DNA of 64,000 nucleotides, taken from an uncultured Dokdonia sp. Its GTDB lineage: Bacteria; Bacteroidota; Bacteroidia; Flavobacteriales; Flavobacteriaceae. Below are positions 7,824 to 16,820 of the stretch, piece after piece. Location: the NCBI RefSeq assembly GCF_947492535.1, contig NZ_CANLNH010000015.1, positions 1-64,000 of the forward strand. Direction: 5' to 3'. The notes under the pieces were generated by a model. The model did not search any database and had not been told where the DNA came from. It saw only the letters and a program-made list of their open reading frames with translations. Each line of letters opens with the position of its first letter. Position 1 is the stretch's first letter. A program made the translations under genes and the position numbers.

Positions 7824-7864
7824 TATACGCTTTCACGAAAGCGTATAGCAAAACTACTGTCTGC

Positions 7865-7919
7865 TCGAGCGCAGTCGAGAGCTATACTCGCATACGTAAG
7901 CGTTCTCGACTGCGCTCGA
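7865..7919. repeat. 16-bp perfect inverted repeat
   Basis: TCGAGCGCAGTCGAGA (7865-7880) is exactly complementary to TCTCGACTGCGCTCGA (7904-7919), with a 23-bp loop. The right arm also occurs, with at most one change, inside both tandem units (near 7213 and 7582), so the same mobile-looking module has been deposited here in both orientations. Confidence 0.8.
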
Positions 7920-8265
7920 AGGGACAATCCACTAGGAAACTATCATATATGAGTTTTCCCTCCTAGAAAGGCGATGTACAGAGCATGTCGAAGTAAGGGT
8001 TAGGGAGGTGTTCTAACATATTTAAAACTTAATTGAACATGATAAGATAGCTTCTCGTTTTTATATATTAGCAGAGATAATTACAGGGTTGTAAACGATA
8101 GTTCCAATTTTGTCGTTATCCATAAGACACTAAGTAACCAAAACCATTATTATAAAGAAGACTACGCTATATACCGTACAAACGTATCAAGATCAAGATC
8201 GCGCTGCGTGGAATGATTTTATCGCTTTCGCGAAAAATGCCACTTTTCTATTCCACCGGGATTTT

Positions 8266-9138
8266 ATGGAGTATCACAGGGATCGGTTTGTGGATCATTC
8301 GTTACTGGTGTATAAAGGATCAAAACTCGTTGCGGTATTACCTGCAAATCGTATAGATCAGGTTTTGCATAGCCATCAAGGATTGACCTATGGCGGATTG
8401 GTAGTCTCTCCTAAAACCAAACTTGCTGATGTCATTGAAATCTGTCAGACACTTTTGAAGCATTTGCATGATCAAGGAATCACTACATTACATCTAAAAG
8501 AAATTCCTTCGTTTTACAGTGCATTACCTTCCGAAGAAATGGCGTATATCCTACAGTTAGTACAAGCAGGCTGTATACGTGTTGATACTGCTTCTGTGAT
8601 TGATTATCGTAACCGATTAGCGATACAGTCCAATAGAGTAGAAGGAGTGAAAAAAGCGCAGAAACAAGGATTGCGTATCGAGGAAACACAAGATTTTGAA
8701 TCGTTTTGGAATGAGATTTTGTTACCAAATTTAGAAAAACGACATGCTGCTAAGCCAACGCATACGCTAGAAGAGATTAATTCGCTTCACGCGAAATTTC
8801 CTAAAAACATCAGACAGTTTAATGTTTATAAAGAAGATCAAATAGTGGCTGGAGCTACGATTTTTCAAACGAAAACGACAGCGCATGTACAATACATATC
8901 TGCCAATGAGCAGAAACAAGAATTAGGCGCCTTAGATTTCCTTTTTCAAGAATTAATTATAAAAACGTTTGCTGATTTGTGGTATTTTGATTTTGGAATT
9001 TCTAATGAGCAACAAGGCACCAAACTCAATAAAGGACTTTCCTATTGGAAAGAATGTTTTGGTGCGCGTACCTACGTACATCGGTTTTATGAGATTGAGA
9101 CTGCAAACCATCACCTTTTAAACAACGTATTCCTATGA
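8266..9138 (+). CDS. GNAT/FemAB-like acetyltransferase, polysaccharide locus
   Basis: From the first ATG the product has 290 residues, but the frame is open back to 8134 and the upstream part clearly belongs to the protein (AAWNDFIAFAKNATFLFHRDF joins the ATG). That extension contains no ATG, GTG or TTG. A rare ATT or ATA start near 8146-8152 is possible, so I give the conservative start. The fold is the FemAB/GNAT type with a C-terminal acyltransferase half (YFDFGISNEQQGTKLNKGLSYWKECFGA). Overlap of 4 bp with an FdtB-like aminotransferase suggests it N-acetylates the amino sugar made by that enzyme. The first part carries a partial copy of the genome palindrome (8224-8235). Confidence 0.8.
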   Translation: MEYHRDRFVDHSLLVYKGSKLVAVLPANRIDQVLHSHQGLTYGGLVVSPKTKLADVIEICQTLLKHLHDQGITTLHLKEIPSFYSALPSEEMAYILQLVQAGCIRVDTASVIDYRNRLAIQSNRVEGVKKAQKQGLRIEETQDFESFWNEILLPNLEKRHAAKPTHTLEEINSLHAKFPKNIRQFNVYKEDQIVAGATIFQTKTTAHVQYISANEQKQELGALDFLFQELIIKTFADLWYFDFGISNEQQGTKLNKGLSYWKECFGARTYVHRFYEIETANHHLLNNVFL

Positions 9139-10235
9139 TTCCATTTTTAGATTTACGTGCGTTGAACGCTCCTTATGACGAGGAATTTCAAGAAAAATTT
9201 AAAACATTCCTTGAGAAAGGATGGTATATCTTAGGCGAGGAAGTACGTCTATTTGAAGAAGAGTTTGCAGCATATTGTGGGACAAAACATTGCATAGGAA
9301 CGGCAAATGGTCTCGATGCGCTTCGATTGATTTTAGATGGGTATAAAATACTTGGAAAACTCTCTGAAGGTGATGAGGTGTTGGTCGCTTCTAATACGTA
9401 TATCGCCACGATTTTGGGGATTCGTCAGGCAGGATTAGTACCTGTTCTAATAGAAGCCGATCTACAAACCTATAATTTTGATTTTGCAGATCTTCAAAAG
9501 AAAGTAACGGCAAAAACCAAGGTGATCATGCCTACGCATTTGTATGGTCAGTTAACCGATATGGAGGTGGTGTCCGCTTTCGCGAAAGCAAATACATTAC
9601 TAGTCGTAACAGACTCGGCGCAATCACATGGAGCCAAAACTTCTCAGGGAAAACGAAGTGGGAGTTTAGGAGATGCTTCTGGGTTTAGTTTTTACCCAAC
9701 AAAAAATTTAGGTGCATTGGGTGATGGAGGTGCTATTACCACAAACGATACAGCTCTCGCTGAGGTCGTTCGATCGTATCGTAATTACGGGTTTAAAGAA
9801 CGCTATGTAAGTGCTTACGAAGGGTTGAATTCACGTCTGGACGAAATACAAGCCTCATTTTTACGTATAAAACTACGAGATTTAGATATTTCTAATATGC
9901 GTAGACGAGCGATTGCGACACGTTATATAAACGAAATTAAAAACCCTAAAATCACACTTCCTACTTGGAATGGAGACGAAAATCACGTGTTTCATCTTTT
10001 TGTAATACGCTGTAAAACGAGAAATCATCTTTGTGATTATTTAAAAGCCAATGGTGTGGGAACGATTATACATTATCCAGTACCGCCACATCAGCAAGCG
10101 GCTTTGAAAGATTATAATGATGTATCGTTTCCAGTGACAGAACAAATCCATGATGAGGTAGTCAGTATTCCGCTGAATCCTGTGATGGATAATGCGATGG
10201 TATCTCAGGTAATTTCAATTTTAAATTCATATTAA
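9135..10235 (+). CDS. DegT/DnrJ sugar aminotransferase (FdtB-like)
   Basis: This 366-residue PLP enzyme has fold type I. The Schiff-base lysine is K190 in SFYPTKNLGALGDGGA, and family blocks include GTANGLDAL (55-63), SNTY and SRLDEIQAS. It transfers an amino group to a keto group of a nucleotide-linked sugar in the cytoplasm. With the FdtA-type isomerase at 15504 and the preceding acetyltransferase, the likely product is dTDP-3-acetamido-3,6-dideoxyhexose (Fuc3NAc or Qui3NAc). Residues 148-152 (AFAKA) are encoded by an exact GCTTTCGCGAAAGC copy (9576-9589). Confidence 0.88.
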   Translation: MIPFLDLRALNAPYDEEFQEKFKTFLEKGWYILGEEVRLFEEEFAAYCGTKHCIGTANGLDALRLILDGYKILGKLSEGDEVLVASNTYIATILGIRQAGLVPVLIEADLQTYNFDFADLQKKVTAKTKVIMPTHLYGQLTDMEVVSAFAKANTLLVVTDSAQSHGAKTSQGKRSGSLGDASGFSFYPTKNLGALGDGGAITTNDTALAEVVRSYRNYGFKERYVSAYEGLNSRLDEIQASFLRIKLRDLDISNMRRRAIATRYINEIKNPKITLPTWNGDENHVFHLFVIRCKTRNHLCDYLKANGVGTIIHYPVPPHQQAALKDYNDVSFPVTEQIHDEVVSIPLNPVMDNAMVSQVISILNSY

Positions 10236-11720
10236 TTGGAAGACGAAAAGAAGTCATATCAACAAGTGATGAAGGCAACTTCACTATTTGGAGGTGTGCA
10301 AGTACTTCGTATTCTAGTGACTGTGATTCGATCAAAGGTGATGGCTGCTTTGCTAGGACCTGAAGGGGTTGGAATCTCAAATTTATTGACACGTCCCTTA
10401 CAGTTGATTACTACAGCAACGCAATTAGGGCTCGATAAAAGTGCCGTTAAAGAGATTTCGTCCAAATACAAACAAGGAGATGAAGTGAAAGCGTATCGAA
10501 TGATTGCGATTCTAAAACGCTTGGTTTGGATTACTGCACTTATAGGAGCTGTGTTTACGATTGTCTTTTCAGGTGTTTTAAGCAAGTTTACATTTGACTC
10601 GTATGAGTATACCTATACATTTATGTGGTTAGGATTGGCAGTTGTATTTAATCAATTAGCCATGAGTAACCTTGCTGTTTTACAGGGATTACGAAAACTC
10701 ACCTTTCTCGCTAAAGCCAATATTTACGGTGCTATTGCTGGACTTTTGGTTACGATTCCGTTGTATTACTATTTCAAGCTAGATGGGATTCTACCAGCGA
10801 TTGTAGCAACTTCAGGCTTTGTATTTCTCTTTGCCTATTTCTTTGCTAAAAGAACAGTAAAGGCGCATGCTTCAGTAACCAATAGTGTTGTTCTATCTGA
10901 GGGAAAACCGATGATTAAACTTGGATTGGCATTAAGTTTTAGTAGTATTATCGGATTGACAGTTGCCTATCTTATTTTAGTATTTGTTAGGACGAAAGGA
11001 GGTGAAATAGAAGCAGGGTTTTATGGAGCAGGAATCGTCATTCTGAATACGTATGTAGGACTTATTTTTAATGCTATGTCTACTGATTATTATCCTAGAC
11101 TTGCCGCAGTATGTAATGATCTAAAAGCAGTTGTTAAAACCGTTTTTGAGCAGGCATTTATTGCGATCTTATTAATTACGCCTATCGTCATTATATTTAT
11201 TGCTTTTGCACCATTGTTAATTACATTATTATACTCTGCCGAATTTGAACCTTCTGTTTCGTTAGTTCGCTGGGGAATTTTAGGAATGTTGTTTAAAGCT
11301 GTTTCATGGTCTATAGGGTATGTAATTATAGCTAAAGGTGATTCTGAGCTCTTTACAAAAACGGCTATTGGATTTAATAGTGTGTTACTGTTACTTAATC
11401 TAATAGGCTACCATTATTGGGGATTAGAAGGAATAGGAGTCAGTTTACTTATTTATTTTGTGATTCATTATATAGGGGTATGTATCCTAACGTATTATCG
11501 CTATGGTTTTAAAATGAAAACCGAATTTTATCCTGTCTTTTTGATATGTTTACTTCTTAGTGTTGGAGCATTTGGTGCTACTTACATACAGGAAGAGGTA
11601 CTTAAATATGGTATACTTGTCGGGTTAATTGTAATTTCTTCCCTATATTCATTTCGATTATTAGATACCAAAATTGGATTTAAATCGTTCCTAGATACGA
11701 TCCTAAAAAGAAAAAAATAA
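10236..11720 (+). CDS. Wzx-type O-antigen/polysaccharide flippase
   Basis: A 494-residue membrane protein with about 12-14 hydrophobic segments and the MATE/PST (MOP) architecture. The opening region (SLFGGVQVLRILVTVIRSKVMAALLGPEGVG) is typical of O-antigen translocases, which move lipid-linked repeat units across the inner membrane. The TTG start follows the aminotransferase stop directly and the stop overlaps the next start by one base, so the gene is part of an operon with its neighbours. Its presence marks the locus as Wzx/Wzy-like. Confidence 0.88.
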   Translation: MEDEKKSYQQVMKATSLFGGVQVLRILVTVIRSKVMAALLGPEGVGISNLLTRPLQLITTATQLGLDKSAVKEISSKYKQGDEVKAYRMIAILKRLVWITALIGAVFTIVFSGVLSKFTFDSYEYTYTFMWLGLAVVFNQLAMSNLAVLQGLRKLTFLAKANIYGAIAGLLVTIPLYYYFKLDGILPAIVATSGFVFLFAYFFAKRTVKAHASVTNSVVLSEGKPMIKLGLALSFSSIIGLTVAYLILVFVRTKGGEIEAGFYGAGIVILNTYVGLIFNAMSTDYYPRLAAVCNDLKAVVKTVFEQAFIAILLITPIVIIFIAFAPLLITLLYSAEFEPSVSLVRWGILGMLFKAVSWSIGYVIIAKGDSELFTKTAIGFNSVLLLLNLIGYHYWGLEGIGVSLLIYFVIHYIGVCILTYYRYGFKMKTEFYPVFLICLLLSVGAFGATYIQEEVLKYGILVGLIVISSLYSFRLLDTKIGFKSFLDTILKRKK

Positions 11721-12460
11721 TGAGTGTATTGAATCCTTTACGAAAACTACGCAAACGCTGGAAAGCGTTTTGGTATGTGAATTGGATCAAAACATATTAT
11801 TTTAACCTAAAGATGTTCCCTTTTAAAACAGCGATGAAATTGCCTGTGTTTATCTACGGCGATTATAAACTGACAAATCTTGGCGGAAAGGTGATTATAG
11901 ATGCACCTATTAAAAGAGGAATGATTGGTTTTGGTCATCATTTCGCAGGGCGTACACGGTCTTGTGGATTAGGAGAGATTGTTATTGCAGGAACGGTTGT
12001 CTTTAAAGGCAATGTACATATAGAGAGAGATGTTTATTTTCAAGTAGGTTATGATGCTTATTGTGAGATGGGGAATTTTACATCTTTAGGATATCAAGTG
12101 ATTTTTATTTGTCGTGAGCGTATTGTTTTAGGAGATTATGCTCGTATAAGCTACCAAACGCAAGTGATTGATTCTATGTTTCATCAACTTATAGATCTAA
12201 AAACAAATACAAAGAAACCTAAAACAGCACCTATACATATAGGTACTTATAATTGGATAGGAAGTCGCTCTACCATTATGAAAGGGACAAAGACATCAGA
12301 TCATACAACGGTAGGGTCTAATTCTTTATGTACGAAAGATTATACAGATTTAGGAAACTATATTGTGATAGGTGGTGTGCCAGCAACACTGCTTCAAACT
12401 GATGTAAAACGTGACTGGGAAGGGGAGCAATCTATGTTAGATAAGCTTGTAAGAAAATAG
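11720..12460 (+). CDS. Left-handed beta-helix acyltransferase
   Basis: A 246-residue protein with hexapeptide-repeat style segments from about residue 75 to 225 (GEIVIAGTVVFKGNVHIERDVYF..., IHIGTYNWIGSRSTIMKG...). It is of the WbbJ/maltose-acetyltransferase-like LbH fold that O- or N-acylates sugars. The conserved catalytic His is plausibly in the MFHQL region (~155). It is the last gene of the operon that begins with the GNAT gene. The sugar substrate cannot be told from the sequence. Confidence 0.8.
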   Translation: MSVLNPLRKLRKRWKAFWYVNWIKTYYFNLKMFPFKTAMKLPVFIYGDYKLTNLGGKVIIDAPIKRGMIGFGHHFAGRTRSCGLGEIVIAGTVVFKGNVHIERDVYFQVGYDAYCEMGNFTSLGYQVIFICRERIVLGDYARISYQTQVIDSMFHQLIDLKTNTKKPKTAPIHIGTYNWIGSRSTIMKGTKTSDHTTVGSNSLCTKDYTDLGNYIVIGGVPATLLQTDVKRDWEGEQSMLDKLVRK

Positions 12461-12513
12461 TTAATATCGGAAAAAAAATAATTGAATATACCCGATCTTT
12501 AAGGGAAAATATG

Positions 12514-12521
12514 TACCTTTG
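12514..12521 (+). promoter_or_regulatory. TAnnTTTG element at the Fic gene start
   Basis: TACCTTTG fits the Bacteroidota -7 consensus and overlaps the in-frame TTG at 12519. If it is real, the transcript begins at or next to the ATG at 12525, making a nearly leaderless mRNA and ruling out the TTG start. Confidence 0.4.
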
Positions 12522-12524
12522 GGT

Positions 12525-13478
12525 ATGGATTGGAAAAATATAGTTGTTGATTATGAACAAAAAGCGCTGTTAGAACGTATCTCTACACAGAAGCAACAAC
12601 TAGATACGCACCGCCCAATTCCAGACTATATCATACGTAATATAAGAGAAAACCTCGATTTAGAATGGACCTATAATTCTAATAGTATAGAAGGTAATAC
12701 CCTCACGCTTGTTGAGACGCAACTTGTTGTTCAAGATGGATTAACTATAGGAGGGAAGTCTTTACGTGAGCATCTTGAAATTGTAAATCATCAGGAAGCA
12801 ATTCATTACATAGAGAAAATTTCAAACAAAAACTTTGTGCTCACAAAACGAGATATACTTCAAATACATTCCCTTGTTTTAGATAAGATTGATAAAGATA
12901 TAGCTGGTGTATTTAGAACAAGCGGTGTTCGTATTTCTGGAGCAAATTTCACACCTCCTGATGCTTTATTTGTTGAAGAGCTTTTAGAAGAACTTCTACA
13001 TTGGTATATAACAGAAGCAAAAGGGATGCATCCTGTTGTAAAAGCGAGTATCTTTCATCACAGATTTGTTTGGATTCATCCTTTTTATGATGGTAATGGA
13101 CGTACAGTCCGTTTATTATATAATTTACTTTTAATGAATGAAGGCTTTCCTCCAGCAATTATTTTAAAAGTAGATCGTAAAAAGTATTATACAGCATTAA
13201 ATCTGGCAAATACCAATGACTATTCAAAATTGATTTTTCTAATCACACAGGCTACAGAACGATCTTTATCTATCTATTTAAGTAATCTTGAAGATAGGTC
13301 TAGTGGATATAAACCTATTCCTGATATTGTGAGTGAGCCAGAAATCCCTTACAGACAGGAGTATGTTAGTTTACTAGCTAGAAAAGGAAAAATAGAAGCC
13401 TATAAAGAAGGAAGGGTTTGGTATACTCGAAAAGAAGCCATTCTAGCTTATAGAGATAAACGTCTCAGAAAAAGATAG
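12525..13478 (+). CDS. Fic-domain protein (probable AMPylase)
   Basis: The product has 317 residues from the ATG (319 from an upstream TTG that I reject because a promoter-like element covers it). The Fic motif HPFYDGNGR is at 185-193, with the catalytic His first. An N-terminal SNSIEGN (52-58) matches the inhibitory (S/T)xxxE(G/N) helix of class II Fic proteins. Fic enzymes AMPylate target proteins; the inhibitory Glu keeps them off or favours de-AMPylation. A small C-terminal winged-helix-like tail may bind DNA or a target. It sits inside a polysaccharide locus without an obvious partner. Confidence 0.92.
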   Translation: MDWKNIVVDYEQKALLERISTQKQQLDTHRPIPDYIIRNIRENLDLEWTYNSNSIEGNTLTLVETQLVVQDGLTIGGKSLREHLEIVNHQEAIHYIEKISNKNFVLTKRDILQIHSLVLDKIDKDIAGVFRTSGVRISGANFTPPDALFVEELLEELLHWYITEAKGMHPVVKASIFHHRFVWIHPFYDGNGRTVRLLYNLLLMNEGFPPAIILKVDRKKYYTALNLANTNDYSKLIFLITQATERSLSIYLSNLEDRSSGYKPIPDIVSEPEIPYRQEYVSLLARKGKIEAYKEGRVWYTRKEAILAYRDKRLRKR

Positions 13479-13490
13479 TGCGTTTTTAGT

Positions 13491-14639
13491 TTAGTATTCT
13501 TTTCTCCATATATCAAGATACTTTTTTGTTATTACGATATGGTCGTGATATTTTTCTACAAAAGCTCTGGCGTTTTTAGCTATGTCTGCGATACGTTCTG
13601 GATACAGGATTAATTGTTCTAACTCAGAAGCAATTTGTTCTGGGTCTGGTGTTGCATCAATGGCTACGGTATGGGTGAGTTGGTAATGCTCTTTAAAGTA
13701 TGTGCCAGCACCTGTGAATACTACTTTTCCTTTTGCCATGGCTTCTAGTGCATTATATCCTTGGTCATGGGAATATACCTGATCTAGTAAGATATGTGCT
13801 TTGTCATATGCTTTGATATATTCTGCATAGGGAAGCGACTCAACAGTAATCACTTCTATTTTTGATGCATGTTTTGCAGTAATAATTTCTAAGGCTTTTT
13901 CAAAAATAGGATTCCCTTTCTTTAAATAACTAGAACGATTAATTCCATGAAAGATGACTATTTTATCTTGTATAGGAGTGAGTGTATATTCTAGTTTATC
14001 TATTTGAATAGGTGTAGGCACAAGTGTTGTTGCTTTTTTAGTTCCTTGTAGACCTAGATAATAATCCATATCTGTAGGAATGATTGCTTTTACTTTCTGT
14101 TCTACAAACGTATATAACTCTTTATGTTTCTTATCTATATATTTCAGTGCAGGTCTATAACTGTCTTTTAAAGTACTATCTGTTACATAAGGCGTTAGTA
14201 TATGATAGGGAAGAATCTGATTGCTTAAAAGATTTTCTACCCAAGGGGTGTCGGTTCCGCAGGCAGATAAAAAAAGTGCATTGTTATGTTCTTCTAAAAA
14301 AGCAATGCATTTTTTTTCTTTGGCGATGGTTGTACGGATACTCCATGAGTTAATAAACTGCACCACATCGTATCCTTTCATTTGCTTTCGTTGTCTCCAG
14401 AATTTATTTCCAGTTTCTACAAGCGCCATATCAATTTTTGTGATTTTATAGATGGCGCGACGCACTTTTGTGATGAACCAATTATTACGACACCAGCTTG
14501 AAGCGATAGATATATCTACCGGATATTTTTTAAAATCATCGCCCGTTCCTACAAGAGTAACGGTATGACCTAAAGAAGTCAATCCTTCTTTTAAAGAATT
14601 GTGAAAACGACTATATTCGCCTATTAAGAGTATCTTCAT
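13491..14639 (-). CDS. Glycosyltransferase, GT-B type
   Basis: From the ATG at 14639 the product has 382 residues; a further 10 codons upstream are open but begin far from the GT-B opening MKILLIGEYSRFHN. The C-terminal half has a GT4-like donor site region (HDQGYNALEAMAKGKVVFTG near 305-325), where the EAMA-like Glu contacts the nucleotide sugar. It probably adds one sugar of the surface polysaccharide at the cytoplasmic membrane face. It is divergent from the GT2 gene at 14673, with only ~33 bp between the starts. Confidence 0.8.
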   Translation of the reverse strand: MKILLIGEYSRFHNSLKEGLTSLGHTVTLVGTGDDFKKYPVDISIASSWCRNNWFITKVRRAIYKITKIDMALVETGNKFWRQRKQMKGYDVVQFINSWSIRTTIAKEKKCIAFLEEHNNALFLSACGTDTPWVENLLSNQILPYHILTPYVTDSTLKDSYRPALKYIDKKHKELYTFVEQKVKAIIPTDMDYYLGLQGTKKATTLVPTPIQIDKLEYTLTPIQDKIVIFHGINRSSYLKKGNPIFEKALEIITAKHASKIEVITVESLPYAEYIKAYDKAHILLDQVYSHDQGYNALEAMAKGKVVFTGAGTYFKEHYQLTHTVAIDATPDPEQIASELEQLILYPERIADIAKNARAFVEKYHDHIVITKKYLDIWRKEY

Positions 14640-14672
14640 ATCGAGGATATCAAATATACTATAATCCATTAG

Positions 14673-15503
14673 ATGAAACCTGATTCTGTTCCTTTTGAAA
14701 TTATAATAGCGACGATGTTTCGAACAGACCTTTCATTTTTGGAAGCTATGTTTCCTAATGGAGATTATAGTCACTATCCTATTTTGATTATCAATCAAAC
14801 AGATGCAGAACGACAATTACATTCTAATGAAAACAATGTAAGAGTTATTAATACTGAAGAACGCGGTTTACCACAAAGCCGTAATATGGGGATTCGAAAT
14901 GCAATTGGAGACGTGTGTCTTGTTGCAGACGATGATGTACTCTATGTAGATAATTTAGAGTCCATTATTCTAAATGGATATAAAACCTATCCAGATGCTG
15001 CTGTCATTACGTTTCAGTTAGTAAATACCAAAGGAACTTTATTTAGAGAGTATCCAGATGTGATACAGCATGATAAAGAATCTTTTAAAACAGTAAATGG
15101 CGTAGTGATTAGTTTTAAAAAAGATATACTTCTTAATACAAATACATTGTATAATCCTCATTTTGGATTAGGGACAATATTTAATGGGGCCAATGAGTAT
15201 GTATTTATGAAGAATGTATTAAAAGCACAATTACCTGCGTATTTTGTGCCTGAAATTATTTTAAAGCATCCGGATATGAGTTCAGGTCAAGATTTAGGGA
15301 GTGATCGTTTATTATTCCTTAGAGGGGCTTTGGCTTATAAGTATTATGGAGTTTTAAGTTATCTTTGGGTGATTAAATATGTGTTTTTTTTGATGCGTCA
15401 TAAATATATTAAGGCTAATGACGCTTTCGCGAAAGCAAAAACAGCTTTTTCAGGAATTAAAAAATATAAACAACTCTTAACATCTGGCGAAGAACGTAGA
15501 TAA
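14673..15503 (+). CDS. Family 2 glycosyltransferase
   Basis: A 276-residue GT-A fold enzyme. The N-terminal strand EIIIATMFRTDLSF, ERGLPQSRNMGI and the metal-binding VADDDVLY (around residues 87-94) are typical of GT2. A hydrophobic segment near 230 suggests membrane association. It abuts the FdtA-like gene (stop and start adjacent), so the two are co-transcribed. An exact GCTTTCGCGAAAGC copy at 15423-15436 encodes DAFAKA near the C-terminus, where extra residues are tolerated. Confidence 0.85.
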   Translation: MKPDSVPFEIIIATMFRTDLSFLEAMFPNGDYSHYPILIINQTDAERQLHSNENNVRVINTEERGLPQSRNMGIRNAIGDVCLVADDDVLYVDNLESIILNGYKTYPDAAVITFQLVNTKGTLFREYPDVIQHDKESFKTVNGVVISFKKDILLNTNTLYNPHFGLGTIFNGANEYVFMKNVLKAQLPAYFVPEIILKHPDMSSGQDLGSDRLLFLRGALAYKYYGVLSYLWVIKYVFFLMRHKYIKANDAFAKAKTAFSGIKKYKQLLTSGEERR

Positions 15504-15905
15504 ATGATAGATAACAGCAAGATCATAGAAATTCCAAGAATTACAGATCCTCGCGGAAATCTGGCAGTAATAGAAAATAATACACTTCCCTATGACTTAA
15601 AAAGGGTGTATTATTTATATGATGTGCCTAGTGATGCATATCGAGGAGGTCACTCTCACAAAAAATGCATGGAGTTTCTAGTGGCGCTAAGTGGTAGTTT
15701 TGAAGTGGTATTGGATGATGGAACTTCTAAAAAGCGAGTGACTTTAAATAAACCTAATAAAGGATTACTGATTCCTACAGGAATATGGCGAGAATTAGAG
15801 AATTTTTCTTCGGGTGCTGTTTGTTTGGTGTTGGCTTCAGAAGAATATGAAGAGGCAGATTATATCCGAGAATATGAAGTATTTATAGCTTCAATAAACT
15901 CCTAA
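15504..15905 (+). CDS. fdtA: FdtA/WxcM-type dTDP-sugar isomerase
   Basis: A 133-residue single-cupin protein. The blocks ITDPRGNLAVIE (14-25), YYLYDVPSDAYRGGHSHK (36-53, with the two cupin His) and LLIPTGIWRELENFS match FdtA/QdtA 3,4-ketoisomerases, which convert dTDP-4-keto-6-deoxyglucose to the 3-keto form. It should feed the DegT aminotransferase at 9135. The rmlA and rmlB genes needed to make the precursor are not in this window. Whether the product series is Fuc3N or Qui3N cannot be decided from sequence alone. Confidence 0.88.
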   Translation: MIDNSKIIEIPRITDPRGNLAVIENNTLPYDLKRVYYLYDVPSDAYRGGHSHKKCMEFLVALSGSFEVVLDDGTSKKRVTLNKPNKGLLIPTGIWRELENFSSGAVCLVLASEEYEEADYIREYEVFIASINS

Positions 15906-16820
15906 ACGTATCCCTAATTTTTCTAATATCCTTTTTATGCGAAATAAAAGTTTTATTATAAAAGCTGGGGCATGAAGTAGTTTCAATTGTTTCTTATTTA
16001 AATTGGAACTATCGATACGTTCTGTGAAAAATTGAGCTTCTTTAGGTTCATTCCAAAGTTTTGCTCTTATTACTAGAGAAAACCGATTAAGATCTAAAAA
16101 CTTTTTAAGCGTTTTATTCCTTTTTTCTATCTCTTCAAATTTTACAAAATTAGGTCTATGTTTTACAGAGCCTATACTTTTATAAAGGCTTATAGGAGCA
16201 TATGTATATGTGGCGCAGGGTTTTGTGCTAAAAGCAATTGGGTATTGGAGACCTATACGAATCCATAGGTCTGTATCTTGTCCGCTTTTGATAGATTCGT
16301 CATAATATCCTATAGTGTCAAAAACATTTTTTTTAATCACTGTAGAGCTACTGGTTAAGACTGTGTTTTTATAGCTCCCTTCAAAATAGTCAACTTCTAA
16401 GTGTTGTTTGTTTTTTGGATTAGGGAATGTGTATGAGGATGTTCGTTTTCCATCATGATCTTCTATGTCAATAGCTGTTGCAAATATGTCGTGTGTTGGA
16501 AATTCTCGCATTAAATTATTAATCTCTTCGAGATAATAAGGATGCCAAAGGTCATCTCCATCTAATAATGCAATATATTCTCCTGTAGCTAGTTGAATGG
16601 CTTTGTTACGAGTAGCAGCAGCTCCTTTATTATCTGTAAAGGCATGATAAATAATTTCATTGCCCATAGATTGAATCATTTCTTCACTTCTGTCTGTAGA
16701 TGCATCGTTCACAACTACGACTTCGTAGTTTTGTAATGTTTGAGCAAAAACACTTTGAAGTGTTTTTTTAATAAATGCTTCTTTATTATATACCGATATG
16801 ATAACAGAAAACTTAGGCAT
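15891..16820 (-). CDS. Family 2 glycosyltransferase
   Basis: A 309-residue GT-A enzyme. FSVIISVYNKEAFIKKTLQSV opens the fold, VVVNDASTDRS follows at about 35-45, and the DGDD metal-binding motif is near residue 89. A short hydrophobic helix at the C-terminus may tether it to the membrane. Its 3' end overlaps the convergent fdtA gene by 15 bp and its start overlaps the stop of the next upstream minus-strand glycosyltransferase by 8 bp, so it is the second gene of a pair. Confidence 0.87.
   Translation of the reverse strand: MPKFSVIISVYNKEAFIKKTLQSVFAQTLQNYEVVVVNDASTDRSEEMIQSMGNEIIYHAFTDNKGAAATRNKAIQLATGEYIALLDGDDLWHPYYLEEINNLMREFPTHDIFATAIDIEDHDGKRTSSYTFPNPKNKQHLEVDYFEGSYKNTVLTSSSTVIKKNVFDTIGYYDESIKSGQDTDLWIRIGLQYPIAFSTKPCATYTYAPISLYKSIGSVKHRPNFVKFEEIEKRNKTLKKFLDLNRFSLVIRAKLWNEPKEAQFFTERIDSSNLNKKQLKLLHAPAFIIKLLFRIKRILEKLGIRLGVY

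Larger units (their letters stand above)
6950..8133. other. 1.2-kb gene-free repeat region
   Basis: Apart from the terminator, hairpin modules, tandem units and 16-bp inverted repeat listed separately, I see no gene. The stretch 7920-8133 holds no recognisable element. Confidence 0.75.

Noticed and set aside
7736-7927. 63-residue open frame in the repeat region
   Set aside because: Made of tandem repeat sequence and palindromes; no coding signal.
10162-10585. Two short minus-strand frames at the aminotransferase/flippase border
   Set aside because: Antisense to strongly recognised genes.
14084-14451. Two plus-strand frames
   Set aside because: Antisense shadows of the GT-B glycosyltransferase gene.
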